Positions 48,391 through 58,584 of a stretch of DNA of 64,000 bases are shown here, piece by piece. The stretch comes from Xanthomonas bonasiae (GTDB taxonomy: Bacteria > Pseudomonadota > Gammaproteobacteria > Xanthomonadales > Xanthomonadaceae): NCBI RefSeq assembly GCF_017163705.1, contig NZ_JAFIWB010000014.1:1-64000 (forward strand). Direction: 5' to 3'. Under the pieces are notes generated by a model that was not told the origin of the DNA, ran no database searches, and saw only the letters and a list, made by a program, of their open reading frames with translations. The position numbers were made by a program, and so were the translations under genes. How positions within the stretch are numbered: the stretch's first letter is position 1; each line of letters starts with the position of its first letter.

Positions 48391-49578
48391 TCAGACATGG
48401 GCAGGCTGGCGGGCAATGGCGAGTTCGGTGATCTTGCGCGATTGCGCGTCCGCCGCCAGCAGCGCGTCCAGGGAGTCGGCCGCGCCCGCGGGCAGCACGG
48501 TCAGGGCGTTCTCGACCAGCGCAGGAATCGATAGGAAACCGATACGGCCCTGAAGAAAAGCTGAAACAGCCACTTCGTTGGCCGCGTTCAGGATCGCCGG
48601 CGCGCTGCCGCCGACCTGCATCGCGCGCCAGGCCAGGCCCAGGCAGGGGAAGGCGTCCAGGTCCGCGGGTTCGAAGTCCAGGCGGCCATGGGCCAGCAGG
48701 TCCAGTCCGGCGACTCCGGATTCGATCCGCTCCGGCCAGCCCAGGCCCACCGCCAGGGTGGTGCGCATGTCCGGCAAACCCATCTGCGCCAAGGTGGAAC
48801 CGTCGATGAACTCCACCAGCGAGTGCACCAGGCTCTGCGGGTGCACCAGCACCTCGATGCGCGACGGCGGCAGCGCGAACAGGTGGTGCGCCTCGATCAC
48901 TTCCAGGCCCTTGTTCATCAGGGTGGCCGAGTCGACCGAGATCTTCGGGCCCATCGACCACTTCGGATGCGCCACTGCCTGCGCCGGGGTCACGCCCTGC
49001 AGCCGGCTGCGGTCCCAGCCGCGGAACGGGCCGCCGGACGCGGTCAGCAGCACCCGCCGCACCTCGGCGCCGGTCTGGCGCGAGCGCAGGCACTGGAAGA
49101 TCGCGCTGTGTTCGCTGTCGATCGGGATGATCTCGGCGCCCGCCGCGGCGGCCGTGGCGGTGACCAGCTCGCCAGCCAGCACCAGCGATTCCTTGTTGGC
49201 CAGCAGCAGGCGCTTGCCGGCGCGGGCCGCGGCCAGGGTCGAGGCCAGGCCGGCGGCGCCGACGATGGCGGCGACCACGCTGTCGCAGGCGTCGCTGGCC
49301 ACCAACTGCTCCAGCGCGGCGGCGCCGGCATGCGCCTGGGTGCGCAGCCCGGCATCGCGCAGCCCGTCGCGCAGCGCCGGGTACAGGGCCGGGTCGGCGA
49401 TCACCGCGTGCGCCGGCCGGTGCACGGCGCACAGCGCCAGCAGCCCGGCGACGTTGCCGCCTGCGGCCAGCACGCTGGCGCGCAGCCGCTGCGGGTGACG
49501 CGCGATCACGTCCAGCGCGGAGGCGCCGATCGAGCCGGTGGCGCCGAGCACGGCGATGGAGCGGACGGCATCGGCCAT
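48391..49578 (-). CDS. dxr: 1-deoxy-D-xylulose-5-phosphate reductoisomerase
   Basis: The 395-residue enzyme makes 2-C-methylerythritol 4-phosphate, the committed step of the MEP isoprenoid pathway. The NADPH site is [20 protein letters not shown] near the start; [14 protein letters not shown] and [21 protein letters not shown] are conserved substrate and metal regions. The ATG at 49578 begins [15 protein letters not shown] and is two bases from the cdsA stop codon. The isoprenoid product supplies UppS encoded just upstream. Confidence 0.96.
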   Translation of the reverse strand: MADAVRSIAVLGATGSIGASALDVIARHPQRLRASVLAAGGNVAGLLALCAVHRPAHAVIADPALYPALRDGLRDAGLRTQAHAGAAALEQLVASDACDSVVAAIVGAAGLASTLAAARAGKRLLLANKESLVLAGELVTATAAAAGAEIIPIDSEHSAIFQCLRSRQTGAEVRRVLLTASGGPFRGWDRSRLQGVTPAQAVAHPKWSMGPKISVDSATLMNKGLEVIEAHHLFALPPSRIEVLVHPQSLVHSLVEFIDGSTLAQMGLPDMRTTLAVGLGWPERIESGVAGLDLLAHGRLDFEPADLDAFPCLGLAWRAMQVGGSAPAILNAANEVAVSAFLQGRIGFLSIPALVENALTVLPAGAADSLDALLAADAQSRKITELAIARQPAHV

Positions 49579-49580
49579 GT

Positions 49581-50405
49581 TCAGAATCCGAAGATCTCTT
49601 TGCCCAGCGCGAAGATCGGCAGCGCCGCCAGCACGCCGTCGACGCGGTCCAGCACGCCGCCATGGCCGGGGATCACGTTGCCCGAGTCCTTGGCGCCGAC
49701 GTGGCGCTTGAGCAGGCTCTCGAACAGGTCGCCGACCACCGAGGCCAGCACGCTGACCGCGGCCACGATCAGCAGGCCGGGCAACTGCGGCAGGGTGACC
49801 CCGGCCAGCCAGCCGAAGCCGGCGGCGCAGACCAGGCCGGCCAGCAGCCCGCCGAGCAGGCCTTCGACGGTCTTGTTGGGACTGATCCGCGGCGCCAGCT
49901 TGTGCTTGCCGAACTGGCGCCCGGCGAAATAGGCGCCGGAATCGGCGGCCCACACCGTGACCAGCGCGGTCAGCAGCCAGCGGTGCCCGTTCGGCTCGCT
50001 GGCATGGATCAGGCCCAGCGCGGCCCAGGCCGGAACGATCGCCAGGGTGCCGGCGGCGAGCTTGAACACCCGCGCGTAGGTGGCGTGGTCGGAGCCGAAC
50101 TGGAAGAAGCGCAGCCACAGCAGCGCCACGCACCACCAGCCGACGCCGACCAGGGTGGTCAGCTGGAACAGCACCAGCGAGCCGGCCGAGGCCCACACCA
50201 GCAGCACCATCAGCAGCAGGTTCAGCACCAGCAGGATGGTGCGCGGCAAGGTGTCGTCGACCTCCGCCAGCTTCAGCCACTCCCACAGGCCGATCAGGAA
50301 GATCAGCGCGGCCAGGGCCGCCAGCCATTGCGTGGGCAGCAGCAGGATGGCGCAAATGGCCAGTGGGGCCATGATCAGCGCGGCGATGACACGGGTGCGG
50401 GTCAT
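49581..50405 (-). CDS. cdsA: Phosphatidate cytidylyltransferase
   Basis: The 274-residue integral membrane enzyme makes CDP-diacylglycerol from phosphatidate and CTP, the branch point of phospholipid synthesis. It has about eight hydrophobic segments and the family signature near the C-terminus ([27 protein letters not shown]). The ATG at 50405 overlaps the uppS stop codon (ATGA); the longer open frame to 50564 has no homology. Confidence 0.95.
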   Translation of the reverse strand: MTRTRVIAALIMAPLAICAILLLPTQWLAALAALIFLIGLWEWLKLAEVDDTLPRTILLVLNLLLMVLLVWASAGSLVLFQLTTLVGVGWWCVALLWLRFFQFGSDHATYARVFKLAAGTLAIVPAWAALGLIHASEPNGHRWLLTALVTVWAADSGAYFAGRQFGKHKLAPRISPNKTVEGLLGGLLAGLVCAAGFGWLAGVTLPQLPGLLIVAAVSVLASVVGDLFESLLKRHVGAKDSGNVIPGHGGVLDRVDGVLAALPIFALGKEIFGF

Positions 50406-51160
50406 GCGGATGTGTTCTCCGTCGCCGGGGCGACTTGCGCGCTGGTCAGGCCGAAACGCCGCTCGCGGCTGGCGTAGTCGTCCAGGGCTTGTTGCAGCAC
50501 CTCGGGGCCGAACTCGGGCCACAGGGTCTCGGTGAACCACAGTTCGGTGTAGGCCAGCTGCCACAGCAGGAAATTGCTGATGCGCACGTCGCCGCCGGTG
50601 CGGATGAACAGGTCCGGCGGCGGCAGGTCGGCCAGCGCCATGTGCGCCGACAGCAGGGTCTCGTCGATCTGCTCGGGGCGCAGGCGTCCGGCCGCGACCT
50701 CTTCGGCCAGCGCCCGCGCGGCCTGGGCGATGTCCTGGCGGCCGCCGTAGCTGGCCGCGATCGACAGGTGCAGGGCCTGGTTGTGCTGGGTGCCGGCTTC
50801 GGCCTGGGCCATGCGCTCGCGCAGCGACGGCGCGAAGCGCGAGCGGTCGCCGATGAAGCGCACGCGCACGCCGCGCCGCTGCAGTTCCTCGACCTCGCGG
50901 TCCAGCGCATGCAGGAACAGCTTCATCAGCGCGTCCACTTCTTCCTGCGGCCGGCCCCAGTTCTCGCTGGAGAAGGCGAACAGGGTCAGCGCGGGGATGC
51001 CGCGTTCCAGGCAGAAGTCGATGGTGCGGTTGACCGCGCGCGCGCCGGCGCGGTGGCCGATCACGCGCGGCCGGCGGCGGCGCTGCGCCCAGCGGCCGTT
51101 GCCATCCATGATGATGGCGATGTGGCGGGGCAGGGACATGGGGCGGGGGTCGGAAGGCAT
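50402..51160 (-). CDS. uppS: Undecaprenyl diphosphate synthase
   Basis: This 252-residue cis-prenyltransferase extends farnesyl diphosphate to the C55 carrier used for peptidoglycan and O-antigen. The catalytic Asp is in [15 protein letters not shown] (about 19); [14 protein letters not shown] and the C-terminal [22 protein letters not shown] are conserved. The Met at 8 ([13 protein letters not shown]) is an equally possible start. It sits between frr and cdsA. Confidence 0.95.
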   Translation of the reverse strand: MPSDPRPMSLPRHIAIIMDGNGRWAQRRRRPRVIGHRAGARAVNRTIDFCLERGIPALTLFAFSSENWGRPQEEVDALMKLFLHALDREVEELQRRGVRVRFIGDRSRFAPSLRERMAQAEAGTQHNQALHLSIAASYGGRQDIAQAARALAEEVAAGRLRPEQIDETLLSAHMALADLPPPDLFIRTGGDVRISNFLLWQLAYTELWFTETLWPEFGPEVLQQALDDYASRERRFGLTSAQVAPATENTSA

Positions 51161-51177
51161 GGCCGCGAGGCGCAGGC

Positions 51178-51735
51178 TCAGACCGCCATCAGTTCCTGTT
51201 CCTTGCCCTTGACCACGTCGTCGACGTCCTTGATCGCCTTGTCGGTCAGCTTCTGGATGTCGTCCTCGGCGGCGCGGGCCTCGTCCTCGGTGACCTGCTT
51301 GTCCTTCAGCAGATCCTTGATCTGCTGGTTGGCGTCGCGGCGGATGTTGCGGATCGCGACCTTGCTGTCCTCGCCTTCGCTATGCACGACCTTGGACAGC
51401 TCGCGGCGGCGCTCTTCGGTCAGCGCGGGCAGGTTGAGGCGGATGGTGGTGCCGGAGGTGTTCGGGGTCAGGCCCAGGTCCGAGGCCAGGATCGCCTTCT
51501 CGACCGCGCTGACCATCTGCTTTTCCCACGGGCTGATGGTCAGCGAGCGGGCATCGGCCACGGCCACGCTGGCGACCTGGCTCAGCGGCATTTCCGAGCC
51601 GTAGTAATTGACTTTCAGGTGTTCGACCAGGGCAGTCGAGGCGCGGCCGGTACGCACCTTGATGAGCGTATGGCGCAGCGCATCGATGCTCTTGGCCATG
51701 CGGGTCTGTGCGTCTTGTTTGATTTCGTTGAGCAT
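51178..51735 (-). CDS. frr: Ribosome recycling factor
   Basis: The 185-residue product has the standard RRF length. It has a helical bundle domain with RTGRAS (about 28-33) and NIRRDANQQIKDLLKDK near the end. With EF-G it splits post-termination ribosomes. The ATG at 51735 gives MLNEIKQDAQTRMAKSIDAL; the frame is open 11 codons further. It follows pyrH in the usual order. Confidence 0.96.
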   Translation of the reverse strand: MLNEIKQDAQTRMAKSIDALRHTLIKVRTGRASTALVEHLKVNYYGSEMPLSQVASVAVADARSLTISPWEKQMVSAVEKAILASDLGLTPNTSGTTIRLNLPALTEERRRELSKVVHSEGEDSKVAIRNIRRDANQQIKDLLKDKQVTEDEARAAEDDIQKLTDKAIKDVDDVVKGKEQELMAV

Positions 51736-51780
51736 CGCCGGTGTCCGTGCTGAATCTGAATCGGACAATTATAGCCTGCT

Positions 51781-51903
51781 GGGAATGGGGAATGGCAAAG
51801 GCAGATCCCGGCACGATTGACGCAACGGCGCGCCGCGGGGAGGTGGCCTCGCGGCGATGTTGCGGCGCGCAACGCGCTTGCGATTCCCCAATCCCCAATC
51901 CCG
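51781..51903. repeat. Degenerate GGGATT inverted pair between pyrH and frr
   Basis: A worn G-rich arm (GGGAATGGGGAATGG, 51781-51795) and a good C-rich arm (51882-51903) enclose about 85 bases between pyrH and frr. Confidence 0.65.
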
Positions 51904-51908
51904 GCCTC

Positions 51909-52631
51909 TCAGCTACGGCCTTTGACCAGCGTGCCGATCTCCGCGCCGTGCAGGATCTTCAGCAGCTCGCCGGGCTGGCCCATGTTGAAGATGCGCAGCG
52001 GCAGGTCGCTGTCGCGGGCCAGCGCGAAGGCGGCGGTGTCCATCACTTCCAGGTTGCGCGCGATCACTTCGTCGTAGGTCAGGCTGTCGAAGCGCACCGC
52101 GTCGGCGTGCTTCTTCGGGTCCTTGTCGTACACGCCATCGACCTTGGTCGCCTTCAGCAGCAGGTCGGCGCCGATCTCGATCGCGCGCAGCGCCGCGCCG
52201 GAGTCGGTGGTGAAGAACGGGTTGCCGGTACCGGCGGCGAAGATCGCGATGCGGCCCTTCTCCAGGTGGCGGATCGCGCGGCGGCGGATGAAGTCCTCGC
52301 ACACGTCGTTGATCTTGATCGCGCTCATCACCCGCACCTTGGCGCCGAGCTTCTCCAGCGCGTCCTGCATCGCCAGCGCGTTGATGACGGTGGCCAGCAT
52401 GCCCATGTGGTCGCCGGTGACCCGGTCCATGCCGCCGGCGGCCAGGCCGGCGCCGCGGAAGATGTTGCCGCCGCCGATCACCAGCGCCACTTCCGCGCCG
52501 GCCTGCTGCGCCTCGATCACTTCATGGGCGAGGCGGTTGATGACCTTGGGGTCGATGCCGTAATCCCCATCCCCCATCAGCGCTTCGCCGGAAAGTTTCA
52601 ACAGGATACGGCGATAGGCGAGCTGGGACAT
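51909..52631 (-). CDS. pyrH: UMP kinase
   Basis: This 240-residue hexameric kinase phosphorylates UMP to UDP. Motifs are [12 protein letters not shown] at the start, [13 protein letters not shown] and [29 protein letters not shown]. The ATG at 52631 gives [18 protein letters not shown]. In E. coli it directly follows tsf; here a HDOD-GGDEF gene lies between them. Confidence 0.96.
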   Translation of the reverse strand: MSQLAYRRILLKLSGEALMGDGDYGIDPKVINRLAHEVIEAQQAGAEVALVIGGGNIFRGAGLAAGGMDRVTGDHMGMLATVINALAMQDALEKLGAKVRVMSAIKINDVCEDFIRRRAIRHLEKGRIAIFAAGTGNPFFTTDSGAALRAIEIGADLLLKATKVDGVYDKDPKKHADAVRFDSLTYDEVIARNLEVMDTAAFALARDSDLPLRIFNMGQPGELLKILHGAEIGTLVKGRS

Positions 52632-52724
52632 GGTGACCTCGTGGGGGGACGGGCAAACCACGCGATTCTAGCCGAAGCGCGGCGCGGAATCTGCCGCGCG
52701 CACGCGTGCGTGCAGTGGCCCGGT

Positions 52725-54230
52725 TCAGGCCAGGGTGTCGCGGAACGAGCGCGCGGTGACGCGGTTGCGGCCGCCGTGCTTGGAGCTGTAGAGCATGTCG
52801 TCGGCGGCCTGCAGCAGCTCCTGCGCGGTGCCGAAGCGCTCGCGCCCGCCCTGGGTGGCGACGCCGGCGGAGAAGCTGATGTGCAGCGGCCCGCTCTGCA
52901 ATTCGACCATCGGCCGCTGCGCGATGTCGAGGAGGATGCGCTGGATCACGCTCAGCGCGGCCTCCTCGCTGGTGTTGGGCAGCAGCACCAGGAACTCCTC
53001 GCCGCCGAAGCGCGCCACGGTGTCGCTGCTGCGCAACAGCGGCTGCAGCGCCTGCGCGAACGCGCGCAGCACCTGGTCGCCGATCAGGTGGCCATGGGCG
53101 TCGTTGATCTTCTTGAAGTCGTCCAGGTCGATGAAGGCGACCGACAGCGGCCAGTCGTGGCGGCTGGCCAGGTCGAACTGCTGGTTGAGCAGGACGTCCA
53201 GCTGGTGCCGGTTGTACACCCCGGTCAGCGCGTCGCGGCTGGCCTGCTCGGCCAGGCGCCGCGCGCGGTGCTCCGATTCGTCGGCCTGGTGCCGGGCCAG
53301 GGTGGCTTCCTGGATCTGGCGCAGGTTGCGCAGCACCATCAGTTCGCGGGCATGGCTGATGATCGCGTCGATCCGCTCCGGCTGCGCGATGCGCACGTCG
53401 AAGATCGGGCCGATGACCGGCAGGGATTCGGCCATGCCGGCGATCACCTCGTCGAAGCGGCGGCTGTCCAGCTGCAGTTCGCGATAGGCGCGCTCCATCG
53501 CCAGGCCGCGCGCGGTGTCGACGTCGCTGCTCAGCCAGATGTCGGCGACGCTGCCGGACAGCAGCACGCACTTGCCGAACGTGTCCGGCGCCAGTTCGGT
53601 CCCGGCGCTGTGGCCGATGCTGCGCTGCAGGTAGCCGGGCAGCTTCCACTTCTGCGCCAGCCAGGCGCCGACCTCGGCGTGGTCGCAGCCGAGCCGCTCG
53701 CGCTCCATGGCGACCAGCGTCTCGCTGCCGCTGCCGCCGGCTTCGCGCAACAGCGGCGCGTAGTCGTCGTGGCAGATGTGCAGCAGGGCCAGCGCGCCCA
53801 TGTCCTGCAGCAGGCCGGCCAGCATTAGTTCCTCCTGCTTGCGCAGGCCCATGGCCTGGCCGAGCAGGCGGCTGGCCAGCGCCGACAGCACGCTGCGCCG
53901 CCAGATCCGTTCCTGCAGGTCGCCGGCCCCGGCGCCGTCGCGCAGGCTCTGCACCATCGAGAAGCCCAGCGCCAGGCTCAGCGCGGCGTTGAGCCCGAGC
54001 ATGGTCAGCGCCTGGCCGAGGTTGTCGATGCGGCGCCGGCTGGCGTACAGCGGCGAATTGGCGATGCGCAGCATGCGCGCGCTCAGCGCCATGTCCATCG
54101 CGATGGTGTCGGCGGTGGTGGCCAGATCGACGTCCGGATCCTGGGCCAGGTCGATGATGCGCAGCGCAATCCCGGGCGGCGAGGGCAGGTTTCGGGAGTG
54201 AGCCAGGATGGCTTCGAGTTCAGGGCGCAT
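52725..54230 (-). CDS. HDOD-GGDEF protein
   Basis: This 501-residue protein joins an N-terminal HDOD domain (about 10-205: NLPSPPGIALRIIDLAQDPDVDLATTADTIAMD, then HDDYAPLL and the HAEVGAWLAQKW stretch) to a C-terminal GGDEF domain (about 335-495). The active site is GGEEF (ARFGGEEFLVLLP), so diguanylate cyclase activity is likely. HDOD is a degenerate HD domain without full metal ligands, used in signalling. There is no membrane segment. The ATG at 54230 is chosen since HDOD begins there. It is inserted in the tsf-pyrH gap, in the same direction. Confidence 0.88.
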   Translation of the reverse strand: MRPELEAILAHSRNLPSPPGIALRIIDLAQDPDVDLATTADTIAMDMALSARMLRIANSPLYASRRRIDNLGQALTMLGLNAALSLALGFSMVQSLRDGAGAGDLQERIWRRSVLSALASRLLGQAMGLRKQEELMLAGLLQDMGALALLHICHDDYAPLLREAGGSGSETLVAMERERLGCDHAEVGAWLAQKWKLPGYLQRSIGHSAGTELAPDTFGKCVLLSGSVADIWLSSDVDTARGLAMERAYRELQLDSRRFDEVIAGMAESLPVIGPIFDVRIAQPERIDAIISHARELMVLRNLRQIQEATLARHQADESEHRARRLAEQASRDALTGVYNRHQLDVLLNQQFDLASRHDWPLSVAFIDLDDFKKINDAHGHLIGDQVLRAFAQALQPLLRSSDTVARFGGEEFLVLLPNTSEEAALSVIQRILLDIAQRPMVELQSGPLHISFSAGVATQGGRERFGTAQELLQAADDMLYSSKHGGRNRVTARSFRDTLA

Positions 54231-54294
54231 GCGGTTCCGCGAGAAGTGTGATCGGGACAGCGATGTGTCCCTGCCCGCAGAGCGTACCACCGGC

Positions 54295-54326
54295 AAAAAA
54301 AAAGCCGCGACAAGCGCGGCTTTTTT
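54295..54326. terminator. Bidirectional rho-independent terminator after tsf
   Basis: The stem AGCCGCG/CGCGGCT (54303-54309 and 54315-54321) is flanked by nine A's on one side and six T's on the other, so it works in both directions. It lies about 17 bases beyond the tsf stop codon and separates rpsB-tsf from the HDOD-GGDEF gene. Confidence 0.9.
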
Positions 54327-54343
54327 CTGCGGACGGGCCGGAC

Positions 54344-55222
54344 TCAGGCCAGGCCGGCCTGCTTCATCACTTCGGCGGCGTAGTCTTCCACCACCTTCTC
54401 GATGCCTTCGCCCACGGCCAGGCGCTGGAAACCGACCACGTCGGCGCCGGCGGCCTTGACCGCCTGCTCCACGCTCTGGTCGGTGTTCAGCACGTAGGGC
54501 TGGCCGTACAGGGTGACTTCGTTGACGATCTTGGCGATCTTGCCGCTGATGATCTTCTCCAGGATGTCGGCCGGCTTGGCCTTGTCCTTTTCCGACATCT
54601 TGGCCAGCTCGATTTCCTTTTCCTTGGCGACGAAGTCGGCCGGGACGTCGGACGCCTTCACGTGCGGCGGGTTCATCGCCGCGATGTGCATGGCGATGCC
54701 GCGGGCCAGCTCGATGTCGCCGCCCTTGACCTCGACCAGCACGCCGATGCGGCCGCCGTGCACGTAGGCGGCGACGTTGTTGGCGCTGTCGATGCGCGCC
54801 AGGCGGCGCACCTGCACGTTCTCGCCGACCTTGGCGATGACCGCGGCGCGGGCTTCCTCGACGGTCTCGCCGCCGGGCAGCTTGGCGCTCTTCAGCGCCT
54901 CGGCGTCGGCGGCGCCGGAGCTCAGCGCGGCCTGGGCCACGGCTTCGGTGAAGGCCAGGAAGTTGTTGTCCTTGGCGACGAAGTCGGTCTCGGAGTTGAT
55001 CTCGACCAGCACGGCCTTGCCGCCGTCCTGGGCCATCGCGATGCGGCCTTCGGCGGCGACGCGGTCGGCCTTCTTGTCGGCCTTGGCCAGGCCCGACTTG
55101 CGCAGCCACTCGGCGGCGTTGTCGATATGGCCGGCGTTCTCGGTGAGCGCCTTCTTGCATTCCATCATGCCGGCGCCGGTGCGCTCGCGCAGTTCCTTGA
55201 CCAGGGAAGCGGTGATTTCCAC
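54344..55222 (-). CDS. tsf: Elongation factor Ts
   Basis: The 292-residue nucleotide exchange factor releases GDP from EF-Tu. The N-terminal UBA-like part ([22 protein letters not shown]) and the core motif [14 protein letters not shown] (about 80-95), which contacts EF-Tu, are present. It follows rpsB by 148 bases and ends at a strong terminator. Confidence 0.97.
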   Translation of the reverse strand: MEITASLVKELRERTGAGMMECKKALTENAGHIDNAAEWLRKSGLAKADKKADRVAAEGRIAMAQDGGKAVLVEINSETDFVAKDNNFLAFTEAVAQAALSSGAADAEALKSAKLPGGETVEEARAAVIAKVGENVQVRRLARIDSANNVAAYVHGGRIGVLVEVKGGDIELARGIAMHIAAMNPPHVKASDVPADFVAKEKEIELAKMSEKDKAKPADILEKIISGKIAKIVNEVTLYGQPYVLNTDQSVEQAVKAAGADVVGFQRLAVGEGIEKVVEDYAAEVMKQAGLA

Positions 55223-55370
55223 GGGGTGACCTCACAAAAGGTGGGAAAGGGCCGGTTTGCGGCCGGCCGGGAATTCTGGGAAACGGGCGCTTGCGGCGCC
55301 CGCGGACCCGGGCGCGCAGCGCGCGCCGGGTGGCGACTGCGCATGCTCGCGCAATCGCATGGCGCGCCGG

Positions 55371-56168
<798 letters not shown>

Positions 56169-56405
56169 TGCAGTGACTCCTGATGGGGAACCGGCCGTGC
56201 GCGGGCAGGATAGGGTGAAGCCGCGCATGGACGTGCAGGCCTGCGACGGCGTGCACGACGATTCCGGGGTTGGGCCTCCCTGCAGCCTCCGTGACCGAAC
56301 TCCTCGCGGAGCACCCCGGCACGGGCGATGGCGGCAGGTGTGTATTCGCCGGTGCGTCCGGCGTGGACGGTTCGCTGGCCCGGGCGGGCGCAACGAAGCC
56401 GCGGA

Positions 56406-56434
56406 ACTATAGCGGGCCGCGGCCTCGCGCGCAA
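56406..56434 (-). promoter_or_regulatory. rpsB promoter candidate
   Basis: On the minus strand, TTGCGC (56429-56434), a 17-base spacer and TATAGT (56406-56411) form a near-consensus promoter. It leaves an untranslated leader of about 230 bases before rpsB, long enough for the S2 feedback site known in other gammaproteobacteria. Confidence 0.6.
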
Positions 56435-56450
56435 ATGCGCGCCGGCCGGG

Positions 56451-57164
56451 TCATTCGGCCAGCAGCGGCTGCAGCTCGCCCTGGCTGTCGAGCCGGGCGG
56501 CGAAATGGCCGCCGCGCGCGCTGCCGACCTCGGCCGGCACCGGCCAGCGCTTCTGTTCTCCGGCCAGCACGTAGCCGGCCAGGTTGTGGAACAGGGTCAG
56601 CTGGCGCCCGTCGGCGCCGACGAAGCTCAGGTCGCTCAGCCGGGCGTGCGCCTTGCCGCGGTTGCGTACCTGCAGTTCGTGGCCGTAGGCGCCGGCGACC
56701 AGGCTGGCGCTGAGCGCGGCGGTCGGCGCGGCACCGGGCGGGGACAGGAACACCGGGGTGGAATAGCGCAGCAGCAGGCGTGGGTCGGCGGGGGCGTCAT
56801 CCGCGTCCGGGCGTTCTTCCAGCACCAGGCGGTAGGCGATCTCGCCGTCGGTCGCGGCCGGGCCGGTGCGCACCACCCGCAGCAGCTGCCGCCCCTGCGC
56901 GGGGATGTCGATCAGGCGCGGGCTGACCTGCACGTCGTCGGTCGCCTGCAATTGCTCCATGCCCTCGGTCTGGTGCCAACGGTACAGCCTGGCCTGCGCC
57001 AGCCAGGGCCGGTCCTGGGTATTGCTCAGCCAGACCTCGGCGGTCTGGGCGCCGGGCGGGATCTGCACGATGGTCGGGCTGATGCGTACGCCGGCGGCCG
57101 CGGCCAGGCCCGGCAGCAGCGCCAGCAGCAGGCCGGCGATCCGACCGCGGGAGCGGCCGACCAC
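56451..57164 (-). CDS. Second pilus chaperone of the archaic chaperone-usher operon
   Basis: The 237-residue periplasmic chaperone has a signal peptide (GRIAGLLLALLPGLAAAAG) and two immunoglobulin-like domains. The first has VRISPTIVQIPPGAQTAEVWLSNTQDRP and YRWHQTEG. RLVLEERP follows, with LLLRYSTPVFL as the G1-type strand. The GTG start directly follows the stop codon of the short subunit gene. It is a homologue of the chaperone at 60898, and its role may be to serve the last two subunits. Confidence 0.85.
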   Translation of the reverse strand: MVGRSRGRIAGLLLALLPGLAAAAGVRISPTIVQIPPGAQTAEVWLSNTQDRPWLAQARLYRWHQTEGMEQLQATDDVQVSPRLIDIPAQGRQLLRVVRTGPAATDGEIAYRLVLEERPDADDAPADPRLLLRYSTPVFLSPPGAAPTAALSASLVAGAYGHELQVRNRGKAHARLSDLSFVGADGRQLTLFHNLAGYVLAGEQKRWPVPAEVGSARGGHFAARLDSQGELQPLLAE

Positions 57165-57488
57165 TTAGAACGCGACCGTGGCGTAGCGCGCATCCTGGCG
57201 CTGCAGGCCGTCGGCCAGACTCAGGCTCAGTGCCAGCGCACCGGCGTTGGGGGCGGCGGCGCCGTCGATGCTGACCTGGTAGGGCAACGGGCGGCTGCAG
57301 GCCACCTGCGCGGCGGCCGCGCCCGGCTGGCGGCGGCCGGCGGTATCGATCTCGCAACTGCCCAGCAGGCGGATGCCGACCCGGAACGCCGTGCTTTCGT
57401 TCGCGCCTGGGTTCTGCGCCGCCGCGCTCGCGCAGACGGCGCACAGGCCGGCGAGCAGCAGCGATTGCATGAACGGGTTGGCGGTCAT
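57165..57488 (-). CDS. Short spore coat U-type pilus subunit
   Basis: The 107-residue preprotein has a signal peptide (FMQSLLLAGLCAVCASAAAQ) and a mature part of about 82 residues with Cys at GSCEID and QVACSRPLPYQVSID, the conserved pair of SCPU subunits. It is about half the usual length and lacks the NWGS/DTQ region, so it may be a truncated or specialised subunit. A second in-frame Met lies at residue 7. It lies between the tip subunit and the second chaperone. Confidence 0.68.
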   Translation of the reverse strand: MTANPFMQSLLLAGLCAVCASAAAQNPGANESTAFRVGIRLLGSCEIDTAGRRQPGAAAAQVACSRPLPYQVSIDGAAAPNAGALALSLSLADGLQRQDARYATVAF

Positions 57489-57567
57489 GGCGGTATTCCC
57501 AGGAGGATGCGACAGATAACGGCGTGCCGTGCGGCAACTTTACCGCCTCCGCGCCGGCGTTTAGCCC

Positions 57568-58584
57568 TCAGTAGGTCACAGTTACCTTGACCACGTCGCT
57601 GTAGCTGCCCGGGGGCGGGGTCTGCGCGGCCGGCACCTGGCCGTACAGGGTCAGCGACTGGGTGCTGCCGGTCCCGGTGCCGGTCTGGGTATCGCTGTTC
57701 AGGGTGCTGCCCCAGCGCTGGCTGCGCGCCGCGTCGCGGTACAGCTCGTAGCGCAGGTACTGGCCTGCGGCATTGCGCATGCGCCGGATGCTGCCGCTGG
57801 CGTACTGGCCGTTGTCCAGGCTGACCTGCCAGGCGGTGCGCCGGCGGCAATTCATGCTCAGCGCGGTGGTGTAGTTCAGCGCGGTATCGACCAGGCCGGA
57901 GTGGCTGCCGAAGTCCAGGTCGGCGATGCTGGCGATGGTGCACAGCGGGGCCGCGTTGGCCGAACTCACGAACGGGAACTGCGCCGCGGTGGCGCCGCCG
58001 GTGCCACCGTTGGTGCAGGAGGCCGGCATGCTGGCCGGGGTGCCGATCAGCGGCTCGTCGTAGCGGTACTGCAGGTTGGTGAACGCCCCGCTGAAGCTGT
58101 TCTGGTACAGCCCGGTGGCGATGCCGCTCTGCAACGGGACGCGCCCATAGATGGTGTAGCTGGCGCTGCCGCTGCCGCCGGTCAGCAGCGACGAGTAGGT
58201 CAGGTCCACCTGCAGCGGCGTGGACGCGTTCAGCGCGCTGCCCCAGATCAGGCTGCGGGCGCTGTCGCGGTACAGCTGGAAGCCGAGGCTGTCGTTGAGC
58301 GGGTTGAGCATGCGCCGCGGGGCGATGCCCAGGCCGCCGCCCTGCGCGCCCTCGCCGATGTTCAGGCACATGCGCACGTAGATCGTGCCCAGGATGCTGA
58401 GCGCGCCGGTCTGGCAGGTGACCGTGATCTGCGCGCTGCTGTCGGTCGCGGCGCTGGCGGAGACGTTGCCGAAATCCAGTGCGGTGGTCACCGCCGTACA
58501 GGTGGTGGCGGCGATGGCCGGCGCTGGCGCCAGCGCCACGGCCAGCGCCAGCAAGGCGCCGCACTGCCATGCGCCGCGGGTCAC
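57568..58584 (-). CDS. Two-domain spore coat U pilus tip subunit (CsuE-like)
   Basis: The 338-residue protein has a signal peptide and two spore coat U domains in tandem: the first from CTAVTTALDFGNVSASAATDS to IYGRVPLQ, the second from LCTIASIADLDFGSHSGLVDT to SYSDVVKVTVTY. Both contain the YxLYRDxARSxxWGS pattern. In Csu pili the two-domain subunit (CsuE) is the adhesive tip. The GTG start overlaps the usher stop codon (GTGA). Confidence 0.85.
   Translation of the reverse strand: MTRGAWQCGALLALAVALAPAPAIAATTCTAVTTALDFGNVSASAATDSSAQITVTCQTGALSILGTIYVRMCLNIGEGAQGGGLGIAPRRMLNPLNDSLGFQLYRDSARSLIWGSALNASTPLQVDLTYSSLLTGGSGSASYTIYGRVPLQSGIATGLYQNSFSGAFTNLQYRYDEPLIGTPASMPASCTNGGTGGATAAQFPFVSSANAAPLCTIASIADLDFGSHSGLVDTALNYTTALSMNCRRRTAWQVSLDNGQYASGSIRRMRNAAGQYLRYELYRDAARSQRWGSTLNSDTQTGTGTGSTQSLTLYGQVPAAQTPPPGSYSDVVKVTVTY

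Noticed and set aside
56169-56393. Upstream extension of rpsB by 75 codons
   Set aside because: S2 homology starts at 56168; the extension is Arg/Pro-rich and lies in the predicted untranslated leader.
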